Shown here: one piece after another, positions 10,386 to 20,101 of the stretch | Layout of the letters: each line of letters opens with the position of its first letter | Position numbering within the stretch: the stretch's first letter is position 1 | NCBI RefSeq assembly: GCF_000340215.1 | Contig: NW_006921532.1 | Span: forward strand, 10,825,764-10,889,763 | Direction of reading: 5' to 3' | DNA from: Pseudocercospora fijiensis CIRAD86 | Lineage: Eukaryota; Ascomycota; Dothideomycetes; Mycosphaerellales; Mycosphaerellaceae | Length of the DNA: 64,000 nucleotides | Made by a program: the position numbers and the translations under genes | The notes under the pieces: model-generated | What the model saw: the letters and a program-made list of their open reading frames with translations, nothing else | Databases searched by the model: none | What the model was told of the DNA's origin: nothing

Positions 10386-10502
10386 GAGGACAGCGGCTGG
10401 AGCGCCGACGACGCCGCGACCACTTCGGCAGGTGGGAACTGGGACACTGGTGCTGCTGAAGCCTCGACTGAGTTCGATGCAGGTGCTTCTGGCAGCTGGT
10501 AA
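10386..10502 (+). other. In-frame 38-codon extension after the RPS10 stop codon
   Basis: After the TAG at 10383-10385 the reading frame continues for 38 sense codons to TAA at 10500-10502. The codons are GC-ending like the gene body. The product would be acidic and Gly/Ala/Trp-rich (begins EDSGWSADDAATT, ends GASGSW). That composition resembles a designed tail rather than a random 3' UTR. It could be reached by readthrough, by an alternative 3' splice site that uses the CCTAG itself, or it may be a lost ancestral C-terminus. Confidence 0.5.
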
Positions 10503-11076
10503 ACGACTTGAGAAGGGGAGAAACTGTGCTTTTTCATGAGCGCGAGCTTGGCTCAATGGAGTCGATAAGTCAGAGAATCCAAGCCGCTACGAGATTCGGA
10601 GGTGTTTCTTTCCTATTCGCTCCGCCTTGCGACGACCGAATCCTGAGGGCAGACTGGTAGTTCAATGAGAATGCAAATTGAACTGCCGCACGCCCTGACT
10701 TCCCTGCTACCCGCTCTGAATGTTACGTCTACAATGCTGCTTCGTAGCCCATGGCATTGCTCGCTCTGTTTTGAAAATGCTTTTGTAGTAGCTTGTGGGC
10801 CACGCCCTATCGGCCGGCCAAACAAAGTAGGTTGCCGCCGCCATCGACAATTGTCGCCCTCACTGGTGGTGTTCGAGAGTGTTATTGCTCCCAGGCTTTT
10901 GGTAACCTCACTACCATTCGGCGGGAGCACGATCTACCCCTTCGCCTTGCCTTTCAATCGAGTGCATTATCAGTGTCGTCTCTTGGCTTCCAAATAAGCT
11001 TCGCGATCTTGCCGAGGACGGAACGAGAGCACCTACCAGGCGGGAAGAGCACACTTTAGACACGACTCTCACGAAA
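10503..11076. other. Intergenic: RPS10 3' region and promoter of the amidohydrolase
   Basis: This interval holds the RPS10 3' UTR and the upstream region of the next gene. Short open frames exist on both strands, but none has a plausible start, splice pattern or recognisable motif. I see no gene here. Confidence 0.4.
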
Positions 11077-12811
11077 ATGATCACCACAACATCATGTAGA
11101 GGCATTATTGGGGCCGCGCAGCGCGCTCTCAACATTTCTTCTCGACATACCTTCAGACATGCGAGGTCAGCATGGCGATCTCCACAGCTCACATGCAGAT
11201 CCTTTGCGGTGTCTGCGCGATGCGATATTGCTGTGGCAGAGATGTCTGAGCAGGACCTTGCCAGCATCCGAATCAACCAGGGCCGCTTGATGAACGACAT
11301 CCACTCTACTAGCCAATGGGGCAAAGGAGAGAGATGGGGCGAGTAAGTCATTCCCTTCGCGCCGCTTCCCGACAACGATGCTCTGATGAACTTCGTAAAT
11401 ATGCACACCAAATTTACGTCTGCCCTCCCTCGTTCGGAGGACTGATGACTTACACGAACGGCCAACTGAACGCATCCACATCTTGTATTCTCACAGTCAT
11501 AGATGATTCACAAGAACCCGGGCTGACATTGTGCGGTGCAGTGGACCTACAGATATTGGCATGTCTCGCCTCTCCCTCTCTGACACTGATAAGCAAGCTC
11601 GCGACTGGTTCGCCGCGACCACGGAGGATCTGGGCTGTAAAGTGCACTATGATGCCATGGGAAATCAATTCGCCGTGAGGCCGGGTCTGAATGCAGGTCA
11701 CGCTACATATGCTGGTAGCCATCTTGACACACAGCCCACAGGTGGTCGGTACGATGGCATTCTTGGTGTTTGCGCTGCTGTAGAGATGTTAAAGACTATG
11801 AATGACAACTGGGTCGAAACTGCCTACCCTGTTGGAGTCGTAAACTGGACCAACGAAGAGGGAGCTCGCTTCCCAAAGTCCATGGTTGCTTCGGGAGTCT
11901 GGGCTGGAGATATACCGCTCGAAGACGCGCACAATTTGAAGTCCGTCATACCTGCTAATGACACTGCCACCATGAAGTCCGAGCTAGAACGCATTGGATA
12001 TTTGGGCTCGACTCCAGCGAGCTACAAGAGCACTCCTATGGCTGCCCACTTTGAGCTGCACATTGAGCAGGGGCCGATTCTCGAAGCTGAAGAACGCCGC
12101 GTTGGAGTGGTCAAAGGCGTGCAATCGTACAAGTGGTTCACGGTGACTGTCAAGGGCCGCGACGCGCACACTGGCGCGACCAGCTTCCAGCATCGAGCTG
12201 ATTCTCTTTTGACTGCTTCAAAGATGATCCTTGCGTCTCACAAGATTGCGCATCGGCACAAGGCTCTAGCCTCGACTGGAATACTGACCCTCAAGCCTGG
12301 CTCCACAAACACCGTTCCTGGATTTGTTCAGTTTACTTTGGATATCCGTGCCCCGAAGGACGAGACTGTCGATGCTGTAGAGGTCGAATGTAAAGCCGCA
12401 TTTGCTGCCATATCCGCAGGCGAGAACATCGAAGGCGTTAATGCAGACTGCGCCGTCTCTAGCCGACATTGTGATGTATCTTGGCGCACTGATTTCGTCT
12501 CTCCGGCCACGTACTTCCATGACCACTGTATCAAGTGCGTCCAAGACGCAGGCGCAGCACTCTATGGCGAGAGCGAAGTCTCAGGTCTCGATATTGGCAG
12601 CTGGGGTAAATTCATGACGAGCGGAGCTGGTCACGATTCAGTGTACACCAGCAAGCGATGCCCAACAAGCATGATCTTCATACCCTGCAGAGACGGCGTC
12701 TCACACAATCCTGCCGAATACTCTAGTCCTGATGCTTGTGCCGATGGCGCAAATGTCCTGATAGGGGCCGTACTACGATATGACCAATTGAGAGGAAATA
12801 GAGGATCATGA
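11077..12811 (+). CDS. Zn-dependent amidohydrolase of the N-carbamoyl amino acid hydrolase / beta-ureidopropionase family (M20-like)
   Basis: Two exons, 11077-11342 and 11542-12811, give 511 residues; the 199-nt intron has a GTAAGT donor, a CTGAC branch point and a CAG acceptor. The join restores WGDGPTDIGMSRLSLSD. Metal-site motifs are in the family order: AGSHLDTQPTGGRYDG, then NWTNEEGARF, then HFELHIEQGP, and late GAGHDSVYTS with CRDGVSHNPAEY. A dimerisation-type domain (TVKGRDAHTGATSFQHRAD) lies between. Such enzymes hydrolyse N-carbamoyl amino acids, beta-ureidopropionate or allantoate; which substrate applies cannot be told here. The first 50 residues are Arg/Ser-rich and lack acids (ISSRHTFRHARSAWRSPQLTCRSFAVSAR), so a mitochondrial presequence is likely. 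Confidence 0.88.
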
Positions 12812-12854
12812 ACATACTCCAGGTAACGTCAAGTACCACAAACACAAGACAAAT

Positions 12855-13436
12855 CTACATGTATTCTTCATAACTACTCCTCGTCATACAAATTACCCCA
12901 TCCTTTCTGTCCACAACATTCTTCACACTCAATTCCTCCTCATACATCTCCCGCGCTTTAGGATTACTCGTCAAAAGCAGGAGTGTTCTAAACACAGGAA
13001 ACTCCCGTATCTGCTCACGTATACACTTCACCATCCACCGGCCTAGCCCTCTCCGCTGATGCGCCGGATCTATATACATGTCTGTGAGGTAAACGACTGT
13101 GACGTGATCAGTCACCAAACGAGCCATACCGATCTGCCCCCACATGCTCTCATCAGATTCAAGAGTTGGAGATGGAGTTCGCGGAGATTCTGGCTCTTCG
13201 GATGACTTTGGAGGTTTGATGTTTGGAATTTCGAGGTAGAGGCCAAGAGTCAAGGAGTTGGCGAGGAGGGTTTGGAGAATTTCCGCAGACATTGGTTGCG
13301 CCCATGGCATGTGATCTGATGCGAAGGCTTTGTTGATGAAGTCGTGGTCTAGGAGGTTGGGGTCGGTGGAAATTTTGTAGGTGCTTTCCGAGGTGGTGAG
13401 ATCCCAGGTTCGTATTGGCAGTTTTGAAGAATTCAT
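12855..13436 (-). CDS. GNAT-family N-acetyltransferase
   Basis: A single-exon protein of 193 residues. The acetyl-CoA binding motif A is clear in YLTDMYIDPAHQRRGLGRWMVKCI (Q-R-R-G-L-G loop after a beta strand), followed by LLLLTSNPKAREMYEE, the usual later strand and helix of the fold. The N-terminal half contains HDFINKAFASDHMPWAQPMS, typical of fungal GNAT proteins acting on small molecules. A Pro/Ser-rich insert near residues 72-92 separates the two halves. It is convergent with the amidohydrolase, with 43 bp between the stops. The substrate is unknown. Confidence 0.82.
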   Translation of the reverse strand: MNSSKLPIRTWDLTTSESTYKISTDPNLLDHDFINKAFASDHMPWAQPMSAEILQTLLANSLTLGLYLEIPNIKPPKSSEEPESPRTPSPTLESDESMWGQIGMARLVTDHVTVVYLTDMYIDPAHQRRGLGRWMVKCIREQIREFPVFRTLLLLTSNPKAREMYEEELSVKNVVDRKDGVICMTRSSYEEYM

Positions 13437-13930
13437 GGCTTTGGGTACTGCTGCTGCTATTATTTCTGATAGGTATGCTAATGACTATTTCTTAGGAGCG
13501 ATGATGCTTTGATGGAATGCCTCGGTGGTACACAGCACAGATGACTCAGCTTGCATTCATCCCACCATGCTGCAGCTCGCGGCTTTCGATTCAGCTCAGC
13601 CTTCCATCAAGAGTATGCGATGCACGTCGCGACTGCCATGTTCACCCACAGATTAGAGTTCGTGCGATACTTGGCTTGAAGGATCTCGACTTTCGATGTC
13701 CAGCAGCATGGAAGTCGACGCGAACACGGCTCAGGTCGAAGCGCTAATGAACGATTCGTCAACTACACCGCCCAAAATAATGGTTGTTTGCACCGCAGCT
13801 GAAGAGATGCTTACTGACATTCGGCTGGTACTGGGTGGCATCAGGGCCAAGCATACACGTTATATAACCCTCATGGAGAATCAACCATTTCCGTAATCCC
13901 TTCCAGCATCAAAACCACAAAACCTCCAAT
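13437..13930. other. Intergenic region, one doubtful small frame
   Basis: There is no convincing gene in this interval. A 66-codon frame at 13696-13896 (+) begins MSSSMEVDANTAQVEALMNDSS and looks mildly protein-like, but it has no motif and lies directly against the 3' end of the neighbouring reductase. The upstream 250 bp probably serve as promoter of the GNAT gene. Confidence 0.3.
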
Positions 13931-15067
13931 CTAAGGCTTGATAACAACATGCTTCCCTGGCCCAGCATTCTCCGCAGCACAATCCCAAGCCTCCTTCCAC
14001 TGCTCCAGTCCGAATTCCCCGACTAGTTCTACATAAACCGTCAAAATCCCACCCTCAATCATCTGCACCAAATCCCTAACATCCTCCCTCTCATACATCC
14101 ACTTCCCATACAGTCTAAGATTCTTATGCATAACAGTCGCATGCGGAATGGCAATATCACCTCTATACCCACCCATCAAACTAACCCTAGCACCATGAGA
14201 TAATGCCAGGATCGCAGATTTGATATGAGTACTTTCTTCAGCTTCGGGAGGTCCGATGTCGAAGTATGCGTCGATTCTCGCTTTCCCGCCGAAACAAGCT
14301 CTAATCGCTTCAGAGTCCGCGGAAATATCGCCAGTGATGGGAACAATTTCTACCCTCCCTTCTTTCTTCAAACCTTCCAGCTTCTCCCGATTCCTTCCCA
14401 TAGCAATGACCCTCCCACCCATCGCCAAAGCCACCTTCACAGCCGCAGAACCAAACGGTCCCGTAGCAGGCGCAATAATAACCGTTTGTCCAGCTCGAAA
14501 TTCAATATCTCTGAGTCCACCATATGGCACGAGAAGTGTAGCAATAGACGCCAGCTCCTCAACCCTATACCCCAAACTTTTAGTAAGCTGAGTTTCATCT
14601 AACAACGTGAGGTTCTCAAGTGGAACATGAGCAAACTCAGCAAAACTCCAATCCCTCCAAACCTCCCTCATCAACTTCTTACTCCCCTCCGTAAACCCCT
14701 CCGTCACAGCACAAAGAAAAACATCGCTGGGCTCATCGCTACTTCTCACAGTCGTATCCAGAAAACCCAAATCTCCGAGTTTCAGCTTCGTAGCATCGGG
14801 ACCTATGGCGGAGACTCGGGCTATGCCGGAAAAGCCTGGGATTATGGGGGTTGGGAAAGGGTAGTTTTTCTTTCCGTTGTAGATTTCGCGGGTGTAGGAG
14901 AGGACGTTTGAGGCGAGGATTTTGACGATGGCGGAGCCTGGTGTTGGGCGGGGGCAGGGGACTTTCTCGACGCTTGGAGGTGTGGATGTTGAGTGGAGGA
15001 CGAGGGCGCGCATGGTTTCTGGGAGGGTAGAGGTTGGTGATGAGGGGGTGGGTTGTTCGAAGACCAT
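13931..15067 (-). CDS. Medium-chain dehydrogenase/reductase (zinc-type alcohol dehydrogenase / quinone oxidoreductase-like)
   Basis: A single-exon protein of 378 residues. The GroES-like N-terminal half reads MRALVLHS...VEKVPCPRPTPGSAIVKILASNVLSYTREIYNG and PIIPGFSGIARVSAIGPDATKLKLGD. The Rossmann half has the nucleotide motif ATGPFGSAAVKVALAMGGRVIAMGRN, then AYFDIGPPEA and ALSHGARVSLMGG. The catalytic-zinc Cys/His pattern of classical alcohol dehydrogenases is not obvious, so a zinc-free reductase is likely. The alternative start at Met19 (MRALVLHS) would match the family N-terminus better; the 18 preceding residues are Pro/Ser/Thr-rich. The substrate cannot be assigned. Confidence 0.85.
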   Translation of the reverse strand: MVFEQPTPSSPTSTLPETMRALVLHSTSTPPSVEKVPCPRPTPGSAIVKILASNVLSYTREIYNGKKNYPFPTPIIPGFSGIARVSAIGPDATKLKLGDLGFLDTTVRSSDEPSDVFLCAVTEGFTEGSKKLMREVWRDWSFAEFAHVPLENLTLLDETQLTKSLGYRVEELASIATLLVPYGGLRDIEFRAGQTVIIAPATGPFGSAAVKVALAMGGRVIAMGRNREKLEGLKKEGRVEIVPITGDISADSEAIRACFGGKARIDAYFDIGPPEAEESTHIKSAILALSHGARVSLMGGYRGDIAIPHATVMHKNLRLYGKWMYEREDVRDLVQMIEGGILTVYVELVGEFGLEQWKEAWDCAAENAGPGKHVVIKP

Positions 15068-15595
15068 GGTGGATGTAGCTGTGATGGGAATTCCGTCCGC
15101 TTCAAGGCAGTCAATGGTATTTGTAGAGATCGATCTGTGTGCTTTAGCTTGCCCTTAATCGAAGCCATGTTGGAGACGACACCAGAATATATGTAAAAGA
15201 GTCTTCGGACTTCAAACGGAATTAGCTGGTGTATCGCAAAACGTCGATGGGTATCATTAGAGGCTATAGCAAGTACTCAGCAGCAAACTAGACTGTCTTG
15301 GGTCTCCGAGGTACATCGCAAGGTGCTGGATCTTGACCTGAATGCAGACTTCTGAATCAGCCATATCCAGTTGACGGTCTGATGTGAAGAAGCTAGTACA
15401 AACGCGGTTCTTGAGGTTTAGCGTCAGATGTTGCTGACAGGTGTGGCTGAAGGCTGTCGGTGCAATTGCTGGAGATGCGTCGGCTTTAACGGAAATTGGT
15501 TCTTCACCATCACCTGTATGCAACCCAGCTGTGACGACTATTGCCGCGTCGACTGCGCTGAGCAACTACAGGTGCTCATCCTGTTGGGTGATGTG
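15068..15595. other. Intergenic region between reductase and dynactin gene
   Basis: These 528 bp contain the promoter of the minus-strand reductase and the 3' end of the minus-strand dynactin gene. Open frames at 15257-15565 (-) and 15428-15796 (+) have no supporting motif, and the latter overlaps the dynactin coding region. Nothing else is seen. Confidence 0.4.
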
Positions 15596-17398
15596 CTATT
15601 GCTCTGCAATGCGACCCACGCCCAATACGCACCAGTAAGCCAGTTCCTTGTGTATGGTCTCTCCCCGTGCTTTCTTCTCGGCGTCCTGAATCTCGGTTGG
15701 CTCATGCTCCCATTCAACACGGACGAATATTGGAACCTCCAATACATCATCATCCTCGCTCAACTCTTCCTCGTCTGTGCTTTTCTTCGAGTCTGAAACG
15801 ATGCTTGGTCGGCGCCTGCTCAGACTGCCAGGAACGATTTCGATGACTACAGATGTTGAGTTTCTGGTCTTTTCCCAGATCTTGCCAGCCTCTGGCTGGC
15901 GATCGGTGTCGGCAGATCCAGTCAGAGATGCCATGGCTGCTCTTCTGCTGCCATCACGGCCCGAGCTGATTGTTGACGCTTCAAGAGCGTCATCCCACTT
16001 GTCACCATTCGCACCGATAGCGAACGTTGGACAAAGGATTGTGACTTTCGACGACACCTTACCTGGAGTATTGGTGGGCGTAGCCAATGTGACTTTGACC
16101 GGATCGAAGATTGGATTGCGAACCGTAAGGACGTATTGCTGTGTCTGATACGGCCGCAACTTTGACTGATCAAGAGGCTCGGGTCGGAATCGAAATGATG
16201 GGTTTGGAGCAGGAATGACGGGATGCAAAGGTCGCAGCAGTAGTCTTGGCATATGAGATATGGCGAGCAATCGGATCTTGTATCTTCCGCTGCCAACTTT
16301 GGGGTCTGGCCGAGCAAGAATCTGTCGACATGTCCGACAGCGCTTGCCTCTCTTGACCTTCAATGGAGTCGCTATTGGCCATAGCTCGTCTGTGAAACGA
16401 GCCTCGTAGTTGTGAGGTGATGTGAAACGCTGTTCAGGTGCAGCTGTCCCATCTAGGTCCAGCCTCTTCATCCTGCGTAGAACATCATCGTCTTCGGGCA
16501 CCTTATCGGATGTGAATGCAGATAGCCCTTCTGCCAAATTGCCTGCCTCGCGCATCGGCTGTGGCTTCTCCCGCGTCTTCTTGAGCGCACTGTATGACAG
16601 CCCGCCATAAAGGCTCATAATGCGCGCTAGATTTGCGGGTGAGCTGTACGGGCTATTCGAGTAGGGGTTCGGCTGATCGCTCGACTCGCTCAGCTGTTCC
16701 CGGTAGAACTTGGTCAAATTCGCGAACGCAGCATCGTGCGCAAGATGTCCTGGTTCTTCCTTTTGTTTGCCTTCTGGAGACTCTTCATCCGTTGCACCTG
16801 CGCTTCTCTGCCTCCACAGCTTGTTGAGCTGCTCTGTGATCTTGGTCGGCTTGCTGAACTTGATGCCGATTTCCAAACTGCTCCAGTCGCAATACTGGCA
16901 CATGAGAATGTACTCCCCATTGTCTTTGGAAGCGTCTGTAGGCTTGAGGTGCTTGTCGGGCTGCCGGCTGAGCACAGTGATGTTCAAGTTGGCTTTGCAA
17001 ACCGGGCAGTCGTAGCAATGCCTGGCACATCTACAGATACCCAGTCAGAATGTATCCCCTCTATGTCTACGGTCATCCACCTCACTTTACCTGTTACCGT
17101 CACTCTTGACCCCGCTGCTGGCGACCTCGAACATGCAGCTGGGACAATAATAGTACATCATCTCTTCTCCCCAGCATTTCTGGCATCGTGACTCGTTGCA
17201 TTCGTCGCAGAATAGTAGCTGGTCGATCGGATATAGTGAGTAGTTTGCGCGCGGTTCGTGGGGATTGAGAGGTTGCTTGTCCTCCTGCTGCTCTTCCACA
17301 TTCTGCGACGAACGCTTGCCGAACAACACGGTGGCAGGGTCGTTCAGGTATTCATTGCACTGGCAAGCATAGCGCGTGTACGGAAACGTGAGGTCCAT
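15596..17398 (-). CDS. DCTN4: Dynactin p62 subunit (dynactin subunit 4)
   Basis: Two exons, 17398-17091 and 17030-15596, encode 580 residues; the 60-nt intron has a GTAAAG donor, a CTGAC branch point and a TAG acceptor. The N-terminus carries the cysteine-rich p62 signature: CQCNEYL, LLFCDECNESRCQKCW, YYYCPSCMFEV, RHCYDCPVCKANL and LMCQYCDWSSLEIGIKF. The splice junction falls inside this cluster (DGN|RCARHC), which supports the model. A long middle part with SLYGGLSYSALKK follows, then KRGKRCRTCRQIL and a beta-rich C-terminal part. p62 is part of the dynactin pointed-end complex that adapts dynein to cargo and is needed for nuclear distribution in hyphae. Confidence 0.9.
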
Positions 17399-18274
17399 GA
17401 TCGCGATATAGCAGCATGATCAAGGGCAGTAGGGATGCTGGCAGTTCACTCGTATCGATGCGTGATGCCACATATGTGCTTGGCTCGAAGTGAACACGAA
17501 CTTGACAGCTTGGCGTGCTGCATGTGAAAATAATATGTAGTCATGAAAGTCACCTCATGCATCAAGCCGCGCAATCTAGTGGTGTCAAATTCAGGCAGAG
17601 ATGATGCCTGAAGATAGCCCCTGATCTGAAACGAAGTATCCTTGGCGAGACAGAACTACTTGCGATGCCTCGTTTGATCATCATCATGAAGTTCTCGAAA
17701 AGACGGAGCTTCGAGCGTTGAGATTTCCACGAAAGCTTGACGAAAATGTTGCTGATGCATCACTGACATCCTCTCGAGAGAGACTCCTTCACCCTCACTC
17801 ACTGTAGAGCCTGCGCTGTCGCTATCATGGAGACACCTCAAACCAAAGCGAGGTTGAGAAATGTTCCGCCGTTCGACCCTCTTGTACCGACCTTGGTGTG
17901 GTGTTTGCAGGGGCGCGGCTGCTGGAAGGTGGCACCGAACATTTGCCAGGCGATTCCAAGTCTTGGCCGACTTACAAGGCCATTCTTTACCGCCTTCACT
18001 GACTAATAAAGAAATGCCAAATTGAACATCTTGTGTCCTCCTTTCTCGACTACCATACTTCCGGACATCTTCTTCGTCCCGACAAAGTGGTTTGACATCT
18101 GGAATATGGACATCGGTAATGGCGACCAGGATCTGCCACGCAAACAGCATATATTAGCGAGCATCCACCCACTAGCTTTACCGACTGAAGACCTTGGTAC
18201 AGCAGTTGGGGTGACTACACGCAAAACACGACCTACGAGTCATCCTACTCTGGCTCGCACTTCACCTCACCACA
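17399..18274. other. Intergenic region with a doubtful minus-strand frame
   Basis: This interval is the divergent promoter space of dynactin p62 (-) and the SDR gene (+). A 164-codon frame at 17656-18150 (-) starts MLFAWQILVAITDVHIPDVK and is long for chance, but it has no recognisable domain, a mixed composition and no neighbouring exon. I treat it as an unproven hypothetical gene. Confidence 0.3.
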
Positions 18275-19414
18275 ATGTCTCCAAAGACGATCTTCCTCCT
18301 GGGTGCAACTGGCTTCGTAGGCAGTTATGTGACCGAACTACTAGCACAAGAATACCCAGAACACCGTCTTATCGCTCTACTCCGAAATGTGACACCAGAA
18401 AGGACCCAAGGACTCCGCTCACTGCACCCTGGTGTCGAAATTCTGGAAGGAAATCTCGAAGATCGTGAACTCGTAGCCGCAACAGCAGAGACTGTGGACA
18501 TCGTCATCCACGTCGCACATTCGGACCATGAACCTTCTGTTTCTGCGACGCTGGAAGGTCTCACCAAGCGATCGGCTAAAGGAGGAGAGCTGCCGATTTA
18601 TCTGCACATGTCAGGCTGTGGTATTCTAGCAGATAATGCTCGAGGAGAATACGTCCCTCCCTCCAAAATCAAAGAATGGTCAGACATTGATCTCGATTTG
18701 AATGATTGTCCGTCTGAGAATACGCATCTCCCGACTGATAAGGCCATTTTTGCAGCTGGAACTAGGGAGGAGAACCGCATTCGCACGATCATTGTGTTTC
18801 CGAGTCTGATTTATGGAATTGGAAAGAATAGAAGCAGATGTGGGATGTGGGTTCCGATTTTTACGGAACTTGCGAGAAAGGCTGGCCATGCTGGGACGTG
18901 GGGACCAGGGGAAGTTACGCAGTATGCTATACATGTGAGAGATGTGGCGAATGTGGTGATTTTGCTTTTGGGTGCTGCTTTGGATGGGAAGGTTAAGGGT
19001 GGGGACGATGGGTTGTGTAAGGTTTATCCTGCTAATGATGAGAATGTTGCTGACTGATTCTGTGTAGTTTTTGCGACAACAAAAGAACCGAATATGAGTT
19101 GGAAAGAGATAAATGATGTTCTCGGGGAAATCTTGTTCAAACGAGGTGAGGTGAAAGAATCGGGATCGAAGCCCTTCCCGCCGGAGATTACTGAGCCGCT
19201 TGGTGATTGTGAGTAGTATTCTTACGTAATATTTCTGCAGGTTGGAGACTGACTTGATCCAGATGGATGGTCACTACTGGGCAGTAATGGTTTTGCGCGA
19301 CCGGACAAGCTCACCGCAATGGGATGGAAGCCGGAGTGGACGAAGAAGATGCCACTGCGGGATGTGATTTATGAGATGATTGAAGATGGCATCGATTCAT
19401 ATCGGACGCATTAA
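18275..19414 (+). CDS. Atypical short-chain dehydrogenase / NAD-dependent epimerase-like protein
   Basis: Three exons, 18275-19016, 19068-19208 and 19263-19414, give 344 residues. The introns are 51 and 54 nt (GTAAGG and GTGAGT donors, GCTGAC/CTGAC branch points, TAG and CAG acceptors). The N-terminus has the extended-SDR nucleotide motif FLLGATGFVGSYVTE, then VEILEGNLEDRELVAA and DIVIHVAHSDHE. IVFPSLIYGIGKNRSR and IHVRDVANVV are typical of extended SDRs. The C-terminus (LLGSNGFARPDKLTAMGWKPEW) closes the substrate lobe. The central Tyr-x-x-x-Lys is not in the usual place, so activity is uncertain. Without splicing the frame would stop at 19057, losing the last 84 residues. Confidence 0.8.
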
Positions 19415-19726
19415 AGAGGACCAAGAGGCCAGATGGTCATAGTGCAGCGTCCAAAAGTGGACGAAACGCATGGCAGACACGAAATGGGAGGAGACTGAGA
19501 CGTAGGAGAAGGAGAAAGCGCCTGAAGCTTGAGACAAGCTCTTGAGCTACGCCCTTTTAGTGTCTGCGTCTAAGTAAGGCATGAGACTAGTGAACCTGCT
19601 CGAAAGCTTCCTCTTCGTCCTGACCTGACCTCCACCTACTCCGATCCTATCAAAGACACGTTTGCCGTAGGATCAGCACTTCACGCATGTTCTGCGCTCA
19701 CAATTTCTGCCACAATACAGCGATAG
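19415..19726. other. Intergenic region
   Basis: These are the 3' flanks of the convergent SDR gene and the small secreted-protein candidate. I see no gene or clear signal. Confidence 0.4.
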
Positions 19727-19987
19727 TTATACACATCCCTCTAACAACAGAAGTCGCCGCTCGATGAACGGCCACAATCCGAATTTGGACACGCGGCCTT
19801 GCACGCTGCATACTACGATCGAGCATTTTATATCAGCATTGATACTCGAGGAAACATATGCACTACCTACAGCTGTCCAGCATGCCCGTTTTCCTAAGTC
19901 CAGAGCCTCTGCTTCAGGAACAGCGATGGCGTATGTCGATACGATGGTAGAAAGGAAGACGAAGATGAGGCTTGTTTTGTAGTTCAT
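19727..19987 (-). CDS. Candidate small secreted cysteine-containing protein
   Basis: The frame of 86 codons starts with a good signal peptide (MNYKTSLIFVFLSTIVSTYA) and a short propeptide ending in Lys-Arg (residues 33-34). A small mature part follows with Cys at the start (ACWTAVG) and further Cys in KCSIVVCSV and the terminal GCV. This is the layout of fungal secreted effector-like or antimicrobial-like peptides processed by a Kex2-type protease. A 54-nt segment (GTAGTG donor, GCTGAT branch point, CGTAG acceptor) could be an in-phase intron, giving a 68-residue form. A TATA box (TATATAAG on the minus strand, plus 20094-20101) lies about 107 bp upstream of the ATG. It sits in a gene-poor stretch beside the RIPed island. 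No family is recognised. Confidence 0.5.
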   Translation of the reverse strand: MNYKTSLIFVFLSTIVSTYAIAVPEAEALDLGKRACWTAVGSAYVSSSINADIKCSIVVCSVQGRVSKFGLWPFIERRLLLLEGCV

Positions 19988-20093
19988 TTTGGATGTGGGC
20001 TTGAGAGTAGAGAATTGTATCGATGATAGTAACTTGGTTTCTGAATTTTTCAGTGTTGAGAAGGAGAAACACGTTCGAAGATGTGAGATCCGA

Positions 20094-20101
20094 CTTATAT
20101 A
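20094..20101 (-). promoter_or_regulatory. TATA box of the small secreted-protein gene
   Basis: TATATAAG on the minus strand lies about 107 bp before the ATG at 19987. The position and sequence fit a core promoter. Confidence 0.5.

Noticed and set aside
10911..11465. 184-codon minus-strand frame over the start of the amidohydrolase
   Set aside because: It overlaps the well-supported exon 1 and intron on the opposite strand and shows no motif.
17656..18150. 164-codon minus-strand frame as a real gene
   Set aside because: The length alone is not enough; composition is mixed and it occupies the divergent promoter interval.
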